Source of the DNA: Actinomadura craniellae
GTDB taxonomy: Bacteria > Actinomycetota > Actinomycetes > Streptosporangiales > Streptosporangiaceae
Reading direction: 5' to 3'
Assembly: GCF_003289645.1 (NCBI RefSeq)
Contig: NZ_QLYX01000027.1
Coordinates: 1-41,580 of the forward strand
Length of the DNA: 41,580 nucleotides
Every line of letters begins with the position of its first letter. The stretch's first letter is position 1. The notes below the pieces were generated by a model. It saw only the letters and a program-made list of their open reading frames with translations, searched no databases and had not been told where the DNA came from. Made by a program: the position numbers and the translations under genes. Below are positions 1 to 6,466 of this stretch, in pieces.

Positions 1-1
1 C

Positions 2-97
2 CTGTCACCCGAGGAGTACGAGGAGGCGTACTACCGCACACTCCAAGATCAACCCGACACGGCTACCACCCAACCCGACCCCGTCCGAGCCAGGTAA
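2..97 (+). CDS. IS3-type transposase, C-terminal end (partial)
   Basis: The window opens inside a reading frame that ends at TAA 95-97. The 31 visible residues begin LSPEEYEEAYYRTL and end in a Pro/Thr/Asp-rich tail. In IS3-group integrase-core transposases of actinomycetes the last helix after the catalytic Glu commonly reads 'LSPxEYE', so this is probably the end of such a transposase. The catalytic residues lie outside the window, so family assignment rests on this short stretch. It could also be an unrelated protein tail. Confidence 0.45.
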   Translation: MSPEEYEEAYYRTLQDQPDTATTQPDPVRAR

Positions 98-365
98 CCG
101 GAGTTCCGGGAAAACGGGGGAACCTCACGGTGAGATCTTCGTAGAACACCCGCGCATCATCGCCGCACCGTTTCCTCGAAGTCCACGCAATTCACTCCAG
201 CCATGACCTATCGAATACGGCCTGGCTCGTGGGTGCGAGCGCCACCTGGAAGCTGCCGAGGCCCTGACTCGCAGGCTGTGACCTACCACATGGCCTGCCG
301 CATCACCCGCAGCGGTTCCTCTCGCTCCTCGGACCTTGTGAACCTGCGATGTCAGCCGACCGCGT
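98..365. other. Gene-poor stretch, nothing recognised
   Basis: No convincing reading frame, tRNA or strong hairpin was seen between the transposase end and the DUF397 stop codon. It is probably the flank of the left IS element. Confidence 0.4.
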
Positions 366-560
366 TCAGTTAGGGAACTCGTCCCGCTTCACGCGGGTCA
401 GTAGATTCATGAAGGCGGAGCCGGCGAGGACGATCTTCGGGCCGTCAGGGTTCTTGCTGTCGCGGATGGCGACCCCCGGCGGCAATGGTGCCAGCTCGAC
501 GCACTCGCCCTGGCTCGTGCTGTGACTACTCTTGCGCCATACCAGGCGAGGAGAGTCCAC
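366..560 (-). CDS. DUF397 domain protein
   Basis: This 64-residue protein matches the DUF397 pattern: 'W(R/K)KSSHS' near the N terminus (residues 8-14), a central 'CVELA', the 'VAIRDSKNP.GP' core and a C-terminal 'F..L...VK' helix. DUF397 proteins are small partners of XRE/DUF5753 regulators in actinomycetes and occur in many copies per genome; their biochemical activity is not settled. Here it lies 37 bases downstream of such a regulator on the same strand, so the two are probably co-transcribed. The protein is full length for the family. Confidence 0.92.
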   Translation of the reverse strand: MDSPRLVWRKSSHSTSQGECVELAPLPPGVAIRDSKNPDGPKIVLAGSAFMNLLTRVKRDEFPN

Positions 561-597
561 GGTCGCTACGCACCTTCCATGCCGACTGATGTTGAAC

Positions 598-1455
598 TTA
601 GGTCATTTCGGCTGTGATGCGAAGGATCATCTCACGGGACTCCTCAGGGCTGAGGGCCTTGGCCATCAGGTGGTTGAAGATCTCGGTGTATTCGGTGAGG
701 TCGCTGGGATCTTCCAGGTAGAGGCCGCCGCGGCGGGACTGGACGTACACGACGTCCCGGTCCCGGGGCTCGGGGAATCCCAGGACGGTGAACGCGCCGT
801 CGAGGGCCGGATGCGCTCCGGCGGTGAACGGCAGTACTTGCAACATGAGCCGACCGGGCTGGGAGAGCTCCGCCAGGTGTAGGAGTTGTTCCGACATGAC
901 GGGCCTGCCGCCGATCTCGCGGCGGATCGCGGACTCGTTGAGCACGATCCACATCTTGGGCGCGTCCTGCCCTGCCAGGCGCTCCTGCCGCTTGAGTCGG
1001 ACCTCGACGCGCCGCTCCAGTTCACCCTCGGAGAGCGGCTCTACCTCGCTTTGCATGATGGCGCGCATGTAGCCCTTGGTCTGCAGCAGCCCGAAGACCA
1101 CCTCGGGCTGGTAGGAGCGGATCTCGCTGGCCTCCTCCTCCAGGCCGACGTAGAACTTGAACCAGTCCGGGATGGTGTCGCCGTACTGCGACCACCAGCC
1201 GCGGCGCCGGGCCTGCTTGGCCACGGTCACCCAGATTTCCTTCTCCTCGCCGGTGACGCCGTAGAAGTCGAGCATGGCGGCCACGGTCGGCGGCGGGGCC
1301 GTCGAGTCGGCGTTCTCGATGCGGGTGATGGTGGAAGGGGCGACGCCGATGTGACTGGCGACGGCCTCCCGGCTGTGCCCTGAGGCCTTGCGCAGCTCGC
1401 GAAGTTCGGCTGCCAGTCTTCTCCGGCGGACCGTAGGGCTGGTCCGATTTGCCAC
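598..1455 (-). CDS. XRE-family regulator with DUF5753 domain
   Basis: A transcription regulator of about 285 residues. The N-terminal helix-turn-helix includes 'LRKASGHSREAVASHIGV' and 'STITRIENAD'. The DUF5753 domain follows, with the diagnostic 'IRSYQPEVVFGLLQT' and, near the end, 'VVYVQ' and 'LYLED'. I chose the GTG start at 1455 because GGAAGGGG lies six bases upstream of it; the in-frame ATG at 1497 has no ribosome site. The gene runs into the DUF397 gene, the usual pairing. Such pairs act with RsbW-like ATPases in morphological and secondary-metabolism control in Streptomyces-type bacteria, and an RsbW-like gene lies on the other strand just to the right. Confidence 0.93.
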   Translation of the reverse strand: MANRTSPTVRRRRLAAELRELRKASGHSREAVASHIGVAPSTITRIENADSTAPPPTVAAMLDFYGVTGEEKEIWVTVAKQARRRGWWSQYGDTIPDWFKFYVGLEEEASEIRSYQPEVVFGLLQTKGYMRAIMQSEVEPLSEGELERRVEVRLKRQERLAGQDAPKMWIVLNESAIRREIGGRPVMSEQLLHLAELSQPGRLMLQVLPFTAGAHPALDGAFTVLGFPEPRDRDVVYVQSRRGGLYLEDPSDLTEYTEIFNHLMAKALSPEESREMILRITAEMT

Positions 1456-1504
1456 CTTGACCCCTTCCTCTGCTTTCTTATCTGATTTATGCACCATCTA
1501 ATTT

Positions 1505-1551
1505 GCACTAGTGCGAGTCAGACGGTTTACATCGGCTCGTGCGCCTAGCAC
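1505..1551. promoter_or_regulatory. Inverted repeats upstream of XRE gene (putative operator)
   Basis: GCACTAGTGC at 1505-1514 is a perfect 10-base palindrome. GTGC-GCCTA-GCAC at 1539-1551 is an interrupted version using the same half-sites. Both lie between the leftward XRE gene and the rightward small ORFs. Autoregulation by the XRE protein would be typical, but binding is inferred only from position and symmetry. Confidence 0.35.
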
Positions 1552-1652
1552 ACTCGGAGTGTAGTGATTCAGGCGCTTCCGCTCCGAATCTCTGGCGGAG
1601 TGCCACCCGCATCCCTGGACCGCCTGCACGGCGACCAAGAGGAGATACCGAC

Positions 1653-1838
1653 GTGAAGAGTTCCGAGGCCCCGCCCTCGGCTCCCATGAGTCTCGACCTG
1701 CAGCGTCCACTCCAGGGGCTTCAGACGAGACAGGACGAGTGGGGGCGAGGAACCCGCTGCGGTTTTGTCCGCTCGTATCGGCCGAGTACGTGCTTGCGAA
1801 TCGACCGGGCTGCGGGCGTTCTTCAACCGACCGTGTAA
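1653..1838 (+). CDS. Small ORF upstream of ATP-binding gene, unknown
   Basis: This 61-residue frame starts at GTG 1653 with a good ribosome site (GAGGAG about eight bases upstream) and ends at TAA 1836-1838. The product begins MKSSEAPPSAPMSLDLQ and is rich in Arg, Ser and Pro, with no recognised domain. The evidence for expression is the ribosome site and its place at the head of a same-strand chain leading to the RsbW-like gene. It may be a short regulatory or leader peptide, or a chance frame. Confidence 0.35.
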   Translation: MKSSEAPPSAPMSLDLQRPLQGLQTRQDEWGRGTRCGFVRSYRPSTCLRIDRAAGVLQPTV

Positions 1839-1912
1839 AAGTCGCCACGCGGCCGGATTCCGGATTCCCAGCCTTGCCCGGCCGCGCGGCTCCACCCCTT
1901 TAAGGAGAGGCA

Positions 1913-2014
1913 GTGACGACGATACTGCGGGCGACCCTGCCCGAAATCCCTCCACCACTCAGTACGCCGCATCCTGCGAAGTCGGCCGGCCATCGTCAGG
2001 TGGTGGTCTCGTGA
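1913..2014 (+). CDS. 33-residue ORF translationally coupled to ATP-binding gene
   Basis: GTG 1913 is preceded by a strong ribosome site (AAGGAGAGG). The frame encodes 33 residues starting MTTILRATLPEIPPPLS. Its TGA (2012-2014) overlaps the GTG start (2011) of the RsbW-like gene in a GTGA arrangement, so ribosomes finishing this peptide could restart on the next gene. No family recognised. It is too short for routine gene callers. Confidence 0.45.
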   Translation: MTTILRATLPEIPPPLSTPHPAKSAGHRQVVVS

Positions 2015-2457
2015 ATTCCGCCAAGGCCGAGGCTTCGAGCAACCTGCGGTTGCCGATGGCCGCCTCGACCGCCAGTGCCGGGCTGGCGTGGAGTCTGGTA
2101 GAGCAGCGGCTGATCTGCTGGGGGCTGAGCGAGCCCGCCCGTTATGACGCCCGCCTGGTGCTGTCGGAGCTGGTGGCCAACGCCGTCGCGGTCACCCCGG
2201 TCACCGAGTGCATCATCGTGTACTGCCACCGCGATAGGATCGGAGTGGCGATCGGAGTCGCCGACCCCTGCTCGGACGTTCCCTGCGCTCCCGGTCCGGT
2301 TGTCGAACTGAAGCTCGAGGACCTGGATCTGTCCGAGGAGAACTTCGACGTCAACGGCGGCTGGGGGCTAACCCTCGTCACTGCTCTGTCGGCCGAGTGC
2401 GGGGTCACCCCGCTGCCGTCCGGCGGCAAGGTGATGTGGGCCAGGTTGCGCGCATGA
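2011..2457 (+). CDS. RsbW-like ATP-binding protein (HATPase_c family)
   Basis: A 148-residue GHKL-fold ATPase related to anti-sigma factor kinases such as RsbW. The N-box is visible as 'RLVLSELVANAV' (Glu and Asn for Mg-ATP binding), the G1-like region contains 'VADPCSD', and the C-terminal part has 'GGWGLTLVTALS' followed by 'GKVMWARL'. I chose GTG 2011 because it overlaps the upstream peptide's stop and has an AGGTGG ribosome site; a longer frame extends upstream but reads as non-coding. The stop overlaps the next small ORF (ATGA). Such stand-alone ATPases often sit beside XRE/DUF397 genes in actinomycetes and bind partner regulators; catalysis is not shown here. Confidence 0.88.
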   Translation: MNSAKAEASSNLRLPMAASTASAGLAWSLVEQRLICWGLSEPARYDARLVLSELVANAVAVTPVTECIIVYCHRDRIGVAIGVADPCSDVPCAPGPVVELKLEDLDLSEENFDVNGGWGLTLVTALSAECGVTPLPSGGKVMWARLRA

Positions 2458-2591
2458 CCTCCATGGCCGGCTCCGGCGACTGGTACCAGCGGTGGCTGCT
2501 CATGAATCCTGCAGTGGTCGAGCACTGCTGCACCCGGTTCGACTGCATACGAGCTTCGGTCCTGCCCAAGGAAGAGCACTCAGCCTCCTGA
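2454..2591 (+). CDS. 45-residue ORF overlapping the ATP-binding gene
   Basis: ATG 2454 overlaps the preceding stop (ATGA). The product begins MTSMAGSGDWYQRWLLMNP and contains two adjacent Cys (CC) and a third Cys in 'RFDC'. No known family was recognised. The 4-base overlap argues for translational coupling with the RsbW-like ATPase, perhaps as a small partner. It ends before a strong hairpin at 2676. Confidence 0.42.
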   Translation: MTSMAGSGDWYQRWLLMNPAVVEHCCTRFDCIRASVLPKEEHSAS

Positions 2592-2675
2592 AGGCTCGGT
2601 GACCGCGACACGTCCGACCGGGCCTTCGGGAGATGGCTCTTTCTGACCCTCCGCTACGGGCCTAGACCAGGTGAT

Positions 2676-2708
2676 CTCCTCCTCTCCGGCATGGTCGGAG
2701 AGGAGGAG
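2676..2708 (+). terminator. Perfect 13-bp hairpin, likely terminator
   Basis: CTCCTCCTCTCCG and CGGAGAGGAGGAG form a perfect 13-base-pair stem around a 7-base loop. There is no T-run, as is common for actinobacterial terminators. It follows the rightward chain ending at 2591. Confidence 0.55.
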
Positions 2709-3122
2709 AGCGAGTCGGCGGCCAGAGCGCTTTGGAAAGCTTCAGCGATGGGACGGGAAGCCTGTGGCAGCCAGGGCGACAGGGGACGGACTGCCGACGG
2801 CGGTGGCGTGGTGTCGTCTGTGCTCAATGCCGATATTTCTTGGCTGACGCCGTTGAGCCTTCTAGAAGGTCGATAGGGACACAAGACCTACATCGGCCAC
2901 CTGCCGTCCACTACGACGACTACAAGCGCCACCAGTTGGATGCGAGCACACGTCCGGTCCGTTGCCTGATCATCATGCGACATCAACCTCGGCAGCGGAT
3001 CTCCTACTGAAAGACCGGGGCTCTAAGCGCCGTTTTCACGACCGCAGCCGATGGCGGCGTCGTACGGCTACACCCATGCGGGGGCGTCCGCTCGGTATGT
3101 CTATGTGGTTGGCAGGGGGTCG
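2709..3122. other. Gene-poor stretch, nothing recognised
   Basis: About 410 bases between the hairpin and the DUF488 stop codon. Short open frames exist on both strands but none has a ribosome site or a recognisable product. Confidence 0.4.
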
Positions 3123-3656
3123 TCACTCTTGGTCGTAGATGAGTAGTCCGTCCTCCCGCAAGCGTGCTCCGGGTGAGGGGAGATGCTCGGTGCGGCGGCC
3201 GTCGTGGGCGAGGTGCTGGACGGGCCGGTCGCGGGCCAGTACCGCGAAGTCGGCGATGAGCCGGCGGTGGCAGCGCCACCACACCGATTCGCTGCACAGC
3301 ACGGCCGTGCGGACCTGGGCTGCCTGGTGCAGTAGGTCGTCCATGGCGGCCAGGAAGTCGGGGCTGCGGGTGTGCCCGGCGTAGCCGCGGAAGGAGTCGT
3401 TGCGCCAGAACGTGTCGGGCGCGTCCGGTACGGCTTTGCGGAAGCCGCCGAGTCGCCTCTCCCAGCGGTAGTCGATCCCTTCTGCTGGCAGCCACTCCTG
3501 CAGGGCGCTGCGGTGCACGGCCGGGTTGCGTCGGCTGCCGGGCGCGGTGCGCACGTCCACCACGGAGCACACCTCGGCGCGGTGCAGAAGACGGGCCAAC
3601 TCCTCGCGCCCGGCGGTGCCATGACCGAACGTCAGCAACGGCTTCACTCCATCCAC
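3123..3656 (-). CDS. DUF488 family protein
   Basis: A protein of about 177 residues with the DUF488 signature: 'LLTFGHGT' at the N terminus, then 'VVDVRTAPGSRRNP', the 'L..EGIDYRW...LGG' segment, and 'LCSESVWWRCHRRLIADF', which supplies the conserved Cys, Trp and Arg residues. The biochemical role of DUF488 proteins is not established. GTG 3656 and GTG 3647 are both plausible starts and neither has a good ribosome site. The long open frame upstream to 4244 is not part of the gene, because it crosses the tRNA relic and an IS relic. Confidence 0.83.
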   Translation of the reverse strand: MDGVKPLLTFGHGTAGREELARLLHRAEVCSVVDVRTAPGSRRNPAVHRSALQEWLPAEGIDYRWERRLGGFRKAVPDAPDTFWRNDSFRGYAGHTRSPDFLAAMDDLLHQAAQVRTAVLCSESVWWRCHRRLIADFAVLARDRPVQHLAHDGRRTEHLPSPGARLREDGLLIYDQE

Positions 3657-3700
3657 GCTTCCCGGAACAAGGACGGCAACGCACAGAAGAGACCAGGCTG

Positions 3701-3964
3701 ATGTACGACCAGGGCGGAGACGGCGCCTTCGCCCGCACGTACCGGCTGCTGATCTGCTCGAAGCCGAATCCAGGGGAGACCACGGCCATCGACCGGTCGG
3801 CGATGCAGACCTGCCGTGCCATACGGCACCAGGACGGGCCCGCTGGCGGTCGCTACTGCGCCGGCTGGGACGCACGCAACGAGGTGACCGGCGCCTGCCT
3901 TTCGCCTCCGAGACGGCGCGGGACGAGCGCGTCGCCTGGTCGGAGGAGCAACCCCACCGCATGA
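3701..3964 (+). pseudogene. Degenerate ORF left of the tRNA-Gly relic
   Basis: The frame begins MYDQGGDGAFARTYRLL, includes 'PNPGETTAIDRSAM' and ends at 3962-3964. A different frame continues past it with 'ETARDERVAW' and then 'TGPEDEPGS', which matches the ORF next to the real tRNA-Gly gene (18669-18989). This suggests a frameshifted copy of an island-end gene. Its function is unknown, and the assignment as a pseudogene depends on that match. Confidence 0.3.
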
Positions 3965-4156
3965 CGAACCTGATCACCGGCGGCTGTCGGACAGGGCCGG
4001 AAGACGAACCAGGATCCCCATGATCACGCTGAATCCCGGTGATGGATGGGTGATAGAAGATCTTGGAAATGATCTCCGGAGATTCTCTACAAGCCTTTGA
4101 CCTGCGGAAATATGGGAGTGGGCGATGGGGATCAAACCCGCGGGGCCAGTTGGAAG
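3964..4156. repeat. Degenerate copy A of tRNA-Gly 3' half plus flank
   Basis: This stretch aligns in the same orientation with 18851-19046. Shared blocks include GGTGAT-GATGGGTGATAGAAG and CCTGACCTGCGGAAA-type segments, then the minus-strand tRNA-Gly 3' half (GGAT-AAACCCGCG...CCAGTTGGAAG in place of GGAATCGAACCCGCG...). The tRNA part stops at the anticodon, where an IS5-type relic begins. By eye identity is high but clearly below 100%. It looks like an old distal attachment site, partly decayed. Confidence 0.75.
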
Positions 4157-4355
4157 CGGCAGCGATCACCCTTTCGTTGATCATGAAGTCGTCTGCCGCG
4201 GACCAGGCGGCGGGGCATGAGGCCGATGACGCCCAGCGGATCATGGCTGCGCTGGTGGCGGTGTGGCGTCCGTAGTCGCGGGCCAGCCGCCGGTGTGCGG
4301 TCAGCTAGGCCAGCATCGACGCTCTGGGAGTCGATGATCCCGGCGCTGGGTCGGC
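4155..4355 (-). pseudogene. IS5-family transposase relic
   Basis: Read on the minus strand, one frame gives 'PSAGIIDSQSVDAG', the block holding the first catalytic Asp region of IS5-group transposases. Another frame gives 'HRRLARDYGRHTATSAAMIRWA' and then, after a shift, 'VIGLMPRRLVRG', the typical C-terminal end. The middle of the gene is deleted and at least two frameshifts separate the pieces. It interrupts the tRNA relic on its left and abuts the stop codon of the next gene on its right. Confidence 0.6.
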
Positions 4356-4356
4356 G

Positions 4357-5067
4357 TCATGCCTCGCCCTGGCGGACCTGCAGGCGCAGCACGTTCGCCT
4401 GAAGCACCTGCTCCTTCTCGACGACCCGCCCACCTTGGAAGAGGCCGACGAACTCGTCGAGCCATGACGGGTTCTGCTCCAGGATCCGGGTGATGCGGTC
4501 CTCGACCTCTTGCGGGCTCATCGCCTCGATGGGCTCTTGCCACTCCTCGACGATGGCGCTTGCTACCAGCAGTATGAGGAGGCGCTTCTGTGCATCGGTG
4601 CTGCCCGTGCGAGGTTGCGGCGCTTCCGCTGGAACCACCTCGGTGGAGGCGTCGACGCGCACCGACTCCACGATCTCGGTGCGACGCCGGTTCTGCCACT
4701 TGCTTCTCGTGACCGCGATGCGGGCCTGGAGCGCCGGACGCGCGGTGTCGCGCAGCCACCGTTCGGCTGGCGGTGCCCACCGAGCCACCGCACGATCGAT
4801 GTAATGGGTGAGCACCTGTGACCCCAGCTCCACAAGTGCGTCGTACTCCGGTGACCGACGCTCGGGCGGATCGACGTAGATGTACTCCACCGGTGGGTTC
4901 GGGTAGTGGTCCGCCTCGTCCTCGTCGACCTCGATCAGCTCGACGTGGCCGACGAGCTGTCCGGTCTCGTCATCGAACAGGTGCCCGCGATACGCTCCAT
5001 CGGTGTCATGGGAGACTCCCAGGTGCTGACCGTTGGGAATCTCGGCATCAAATCGCTTCTTCGCCAT
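4357..5067 (-). CDS. Uncharacterised protein coupled to the sigma factor
   Basis: A 236-residue protein with no family I recognise. The N-terminal 60 residues (MAKKRFDAEIPNGQHLGV...) look like a small beta-rich domain with 'GHLFDDETGQLVGHVELIEV'. The centre is charged and helical. A hydrophobic segment 'LLILLVASAIVEEW' lies near residue 165, and the C terminus is again helical. I chose ATG 5067, which lies inside the sigma-factor gene's 3' end (20-base overlap); an upstream in-frame ATG at 5106 gives an improbable Arg-rich start. The overlap implies it is made together with the sigma factor. It could be an anti-sigma factor or another component of the divergent DISARM-like system, but no sequence feature proves either. 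Confidence 0.72.
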   Translation of the reverse strand: MAKKRFDAEIPNGQHLGVSHDTDGAYRGHLFDDETGQLVGHVELIEVDEDEADHYPNPPVEYIYVDPPERRSPEYDALVELGSQVLTHYIDRAVARWAPPAERWLRDTARPALQARIAVTRSKWQNRRRTEIVESVRVDASTEVVPAEAPQPRTGSTDAQKRLLILLVASAIVEEWQEPIEAMSPQEVEDRITRILEQNPSWLDEFVGLFQGGRVVEKEQVLQANVLRLQVRQGEA

Positions 5068-6379
5068 CAGAGGCCACCGCTTCCTGCTCCTCTGCCTCCG
5101 CCTCATCAGGCGGGGGCTTCGGCTTCTCGCCGCCAGCGTAGTAGTACGGCTCCAAGACCTGGGAGCGCGAGGGATGCCGGAGTTTCTTGAGTGCCTTGCC
5201 CTCGATCTGGCGGATCCGCTCCCGAGTCACCCCGTAGACCTTGCCGATCTCGTCGAGGGTCTTCGGCTCGTCGTCGACCAGGCCGAAGCGCATCGAGATG
5301 ACACCGGCCTCGCGTTCACTCAAGGTGTCGAGCACGGCGTGGAGTTGCTCCTGCAGAAGTCCAAAGGTGACCTCCTGCTCGGGATCCTGGCGCGGATCCT
5401 CGATGTCCAGCACGTCGGCCAGGGTGGCTTCACCCTCACCGATCTTCATGTCGAGAGAGGGTAGGTCGGGTGGCCCGAGCCGGAGGCACTCCATGACCGC
5501 CTCCTCGTCTAGTTCGCAGGCTCGGGCGAGTGCCGACAGCGAGGGGGTCTGCCCGTCGTAGGTGAGCAGTGTGCGCTGTTTCCAGACCTTGTGCTGCCGT
5601 TCGACCATGTGAACGGGCAGGCGGATGAGGCGCGCTTCCTTGGCGATCCCTCGGGTGATGCTCTGGCGCACCCACCACATGGCGTAGGTCGAGAACTTGT
5701 TGCCCTGAGAGGGGTCGAACAGCTCCACTGCTCGAATGAGCCCGACCGCTCCGTGCTGGAAGATGTCCTCATAGGTCATCCCCGTCTGCGGGTACTTCTG
5801 CGCGACGGAGTGCACCAGGCCCTGGTTGTGGAGGTAGAGGCACTCGGCAGCTTCGCGCGCCTCCCCGGTGAGCTTGGCAAAGTCCCCCTGCTCCAGCGGA
5901 CGGTTCTCCCGACCTCGGATGAGGAACGCCAGACCCACCTCCTGCTGGGCGTTCAGCAGGATCTTGGCGTGGTTCGAGACCAAGCGGTCAGCGGCGATCC
6001 GACGGCGTGCGGCCGCGATGGCCATCTCAGCCTCAGAGCGCCCGATGAACCGCTGCTCCCCACTAGGTGTCTCCTCGCCGAACTCCAAGCTCTTTTCGTC
6101 GATCTCCGCCTCGGTGGGATTGCCGCTTTCACCATCAGGTGTATCGACGCCCGATGGTTTTGCAACCGGCTCGACCACTACGGGAGCCGGCTCCGGTGCC
6201 AGATCCTCCTCGATGATGATGCCCGCCTTGGCGAGCAGACGCTCGACCTCCGGACGGATTGTGTCGGAGGGCATCTGCAGCGTTCCGAGTACTCGCTCGA
6301 GCCGAGTACGCCGGAGGGTCTGGTCGCGTACGAAGGGTCGGAGCCGCATCAGGACGCGGGACAGATATTCGAGGTTCAC
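5048..6379 (-). CDS. RpoD-type sigma-70 family RNA polymerase sigma factor
   Basis: A 443-residue sigma factor. Region 2 is clear: 'LYLHNQGLVHSVAQKY', 'TYEDIFQHGAVGLIRAVELFDP' and 'FSTYAMWWVRQSI'. Region 3 starts at 'RLPVHMVERQHK'. Region 4 has 'LSEREAGVISMRFGL' and the HTH 'TLDEIGKVYGVTRERIRQIE', ending in 'ALKKLRHPSRS'. These are group 1/2 (RpoD-like) features rather than ECF. The first 100 residues lack a normal region 1.1 and instead carry an unfamiliar helical segment plus an acidic linker; the C-terminal tail is also acidic. It is transcribed away from the helicase operon across an 87-base gap. A primary-type sigma factor linked to a defence-like operon is unusual and may drive that operon's promoter. 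Confidence 0.93.
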   Translation of the reverse strand: MNLEYLSRVLMRLRPFVRDQTLRRTRLERVLGTLQMPSDTIRPEVERLLAKAGIIIEEDLAPEPAPVVVEPVAKPSGVDTPDGESGNPTEAEIDEKSLEFGEETPSGEQRFIGRSEAEMAIAAARRRIAADRLVSNHAKILLNAQQEVGLAFLIRGRENRPLEQGDFAKLTGEAREAAECLYLHNQGLVHSVAQKYPQTGMTYEDIFQHGAVGLIRAVELFDPSQGNKFSTYAMWWVRQSITRGIAKEARLIRLPVHMVERQHKVWKQRTLLTYDGQTPSLSALARACELDEEAVMECLRLGPPDLPSLDMKIGEGEATLADVLDIEDPRQDPEQEVTFGLLQEQLHAVLDTLSEREAGVISMRFGLVDDEPKTLDEIGKVYGVTRERIRQIEGKALKKLRHPSRSQVLEPYYYAGGEKPKPPPDEAEAEEQEAVASDGEEAI

Positions 6380-6466
6380 GATTCGGTCTCCACCCCCTCT
6401 TCGAACTTCCTACGGCCAACGATATTGGGCAGGATTGGCGTGACACTCAGGTAACGGGGTAGAGCA
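6380..6466. promoter_or_regulatory. Divergent intergenic region of the DISARM-like cluster
   Basis: This 87-base gap must hold the start signals for both the leftward sigma-factor operon and the rightward helicase operon. It is locally AT-richer (GATATTGGG, GGATTGG). I could not fix a convincing -10/-35 pair by eye. A GGGG block about nine bases before TTG 6467 is the only ribosome-site candidate for the right-hand gene. Confidence 0.5.

Noticed and set aside
598-1383. Long plus-strand frames opposite the XRE gene (for example 886-1383)
   Set aside because: They are antisense shadows of high-GC coding DNA without ribosome sites or domains.
2691-2876. Small plus-strand frame starting inside the 2676-2708 hairpin
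   Set aside because: Its start codon lies in the hairpin loop and there is no ribosome site or recognisable product.
3123-4244. One 373-residue frame covering the DUF488 gene and the tRNA relic
   Set aside because: Only the left 177 residues match DUF488. The rest reads through the tRNA-Gly copy and non-coding DNA, so the long start is not used.
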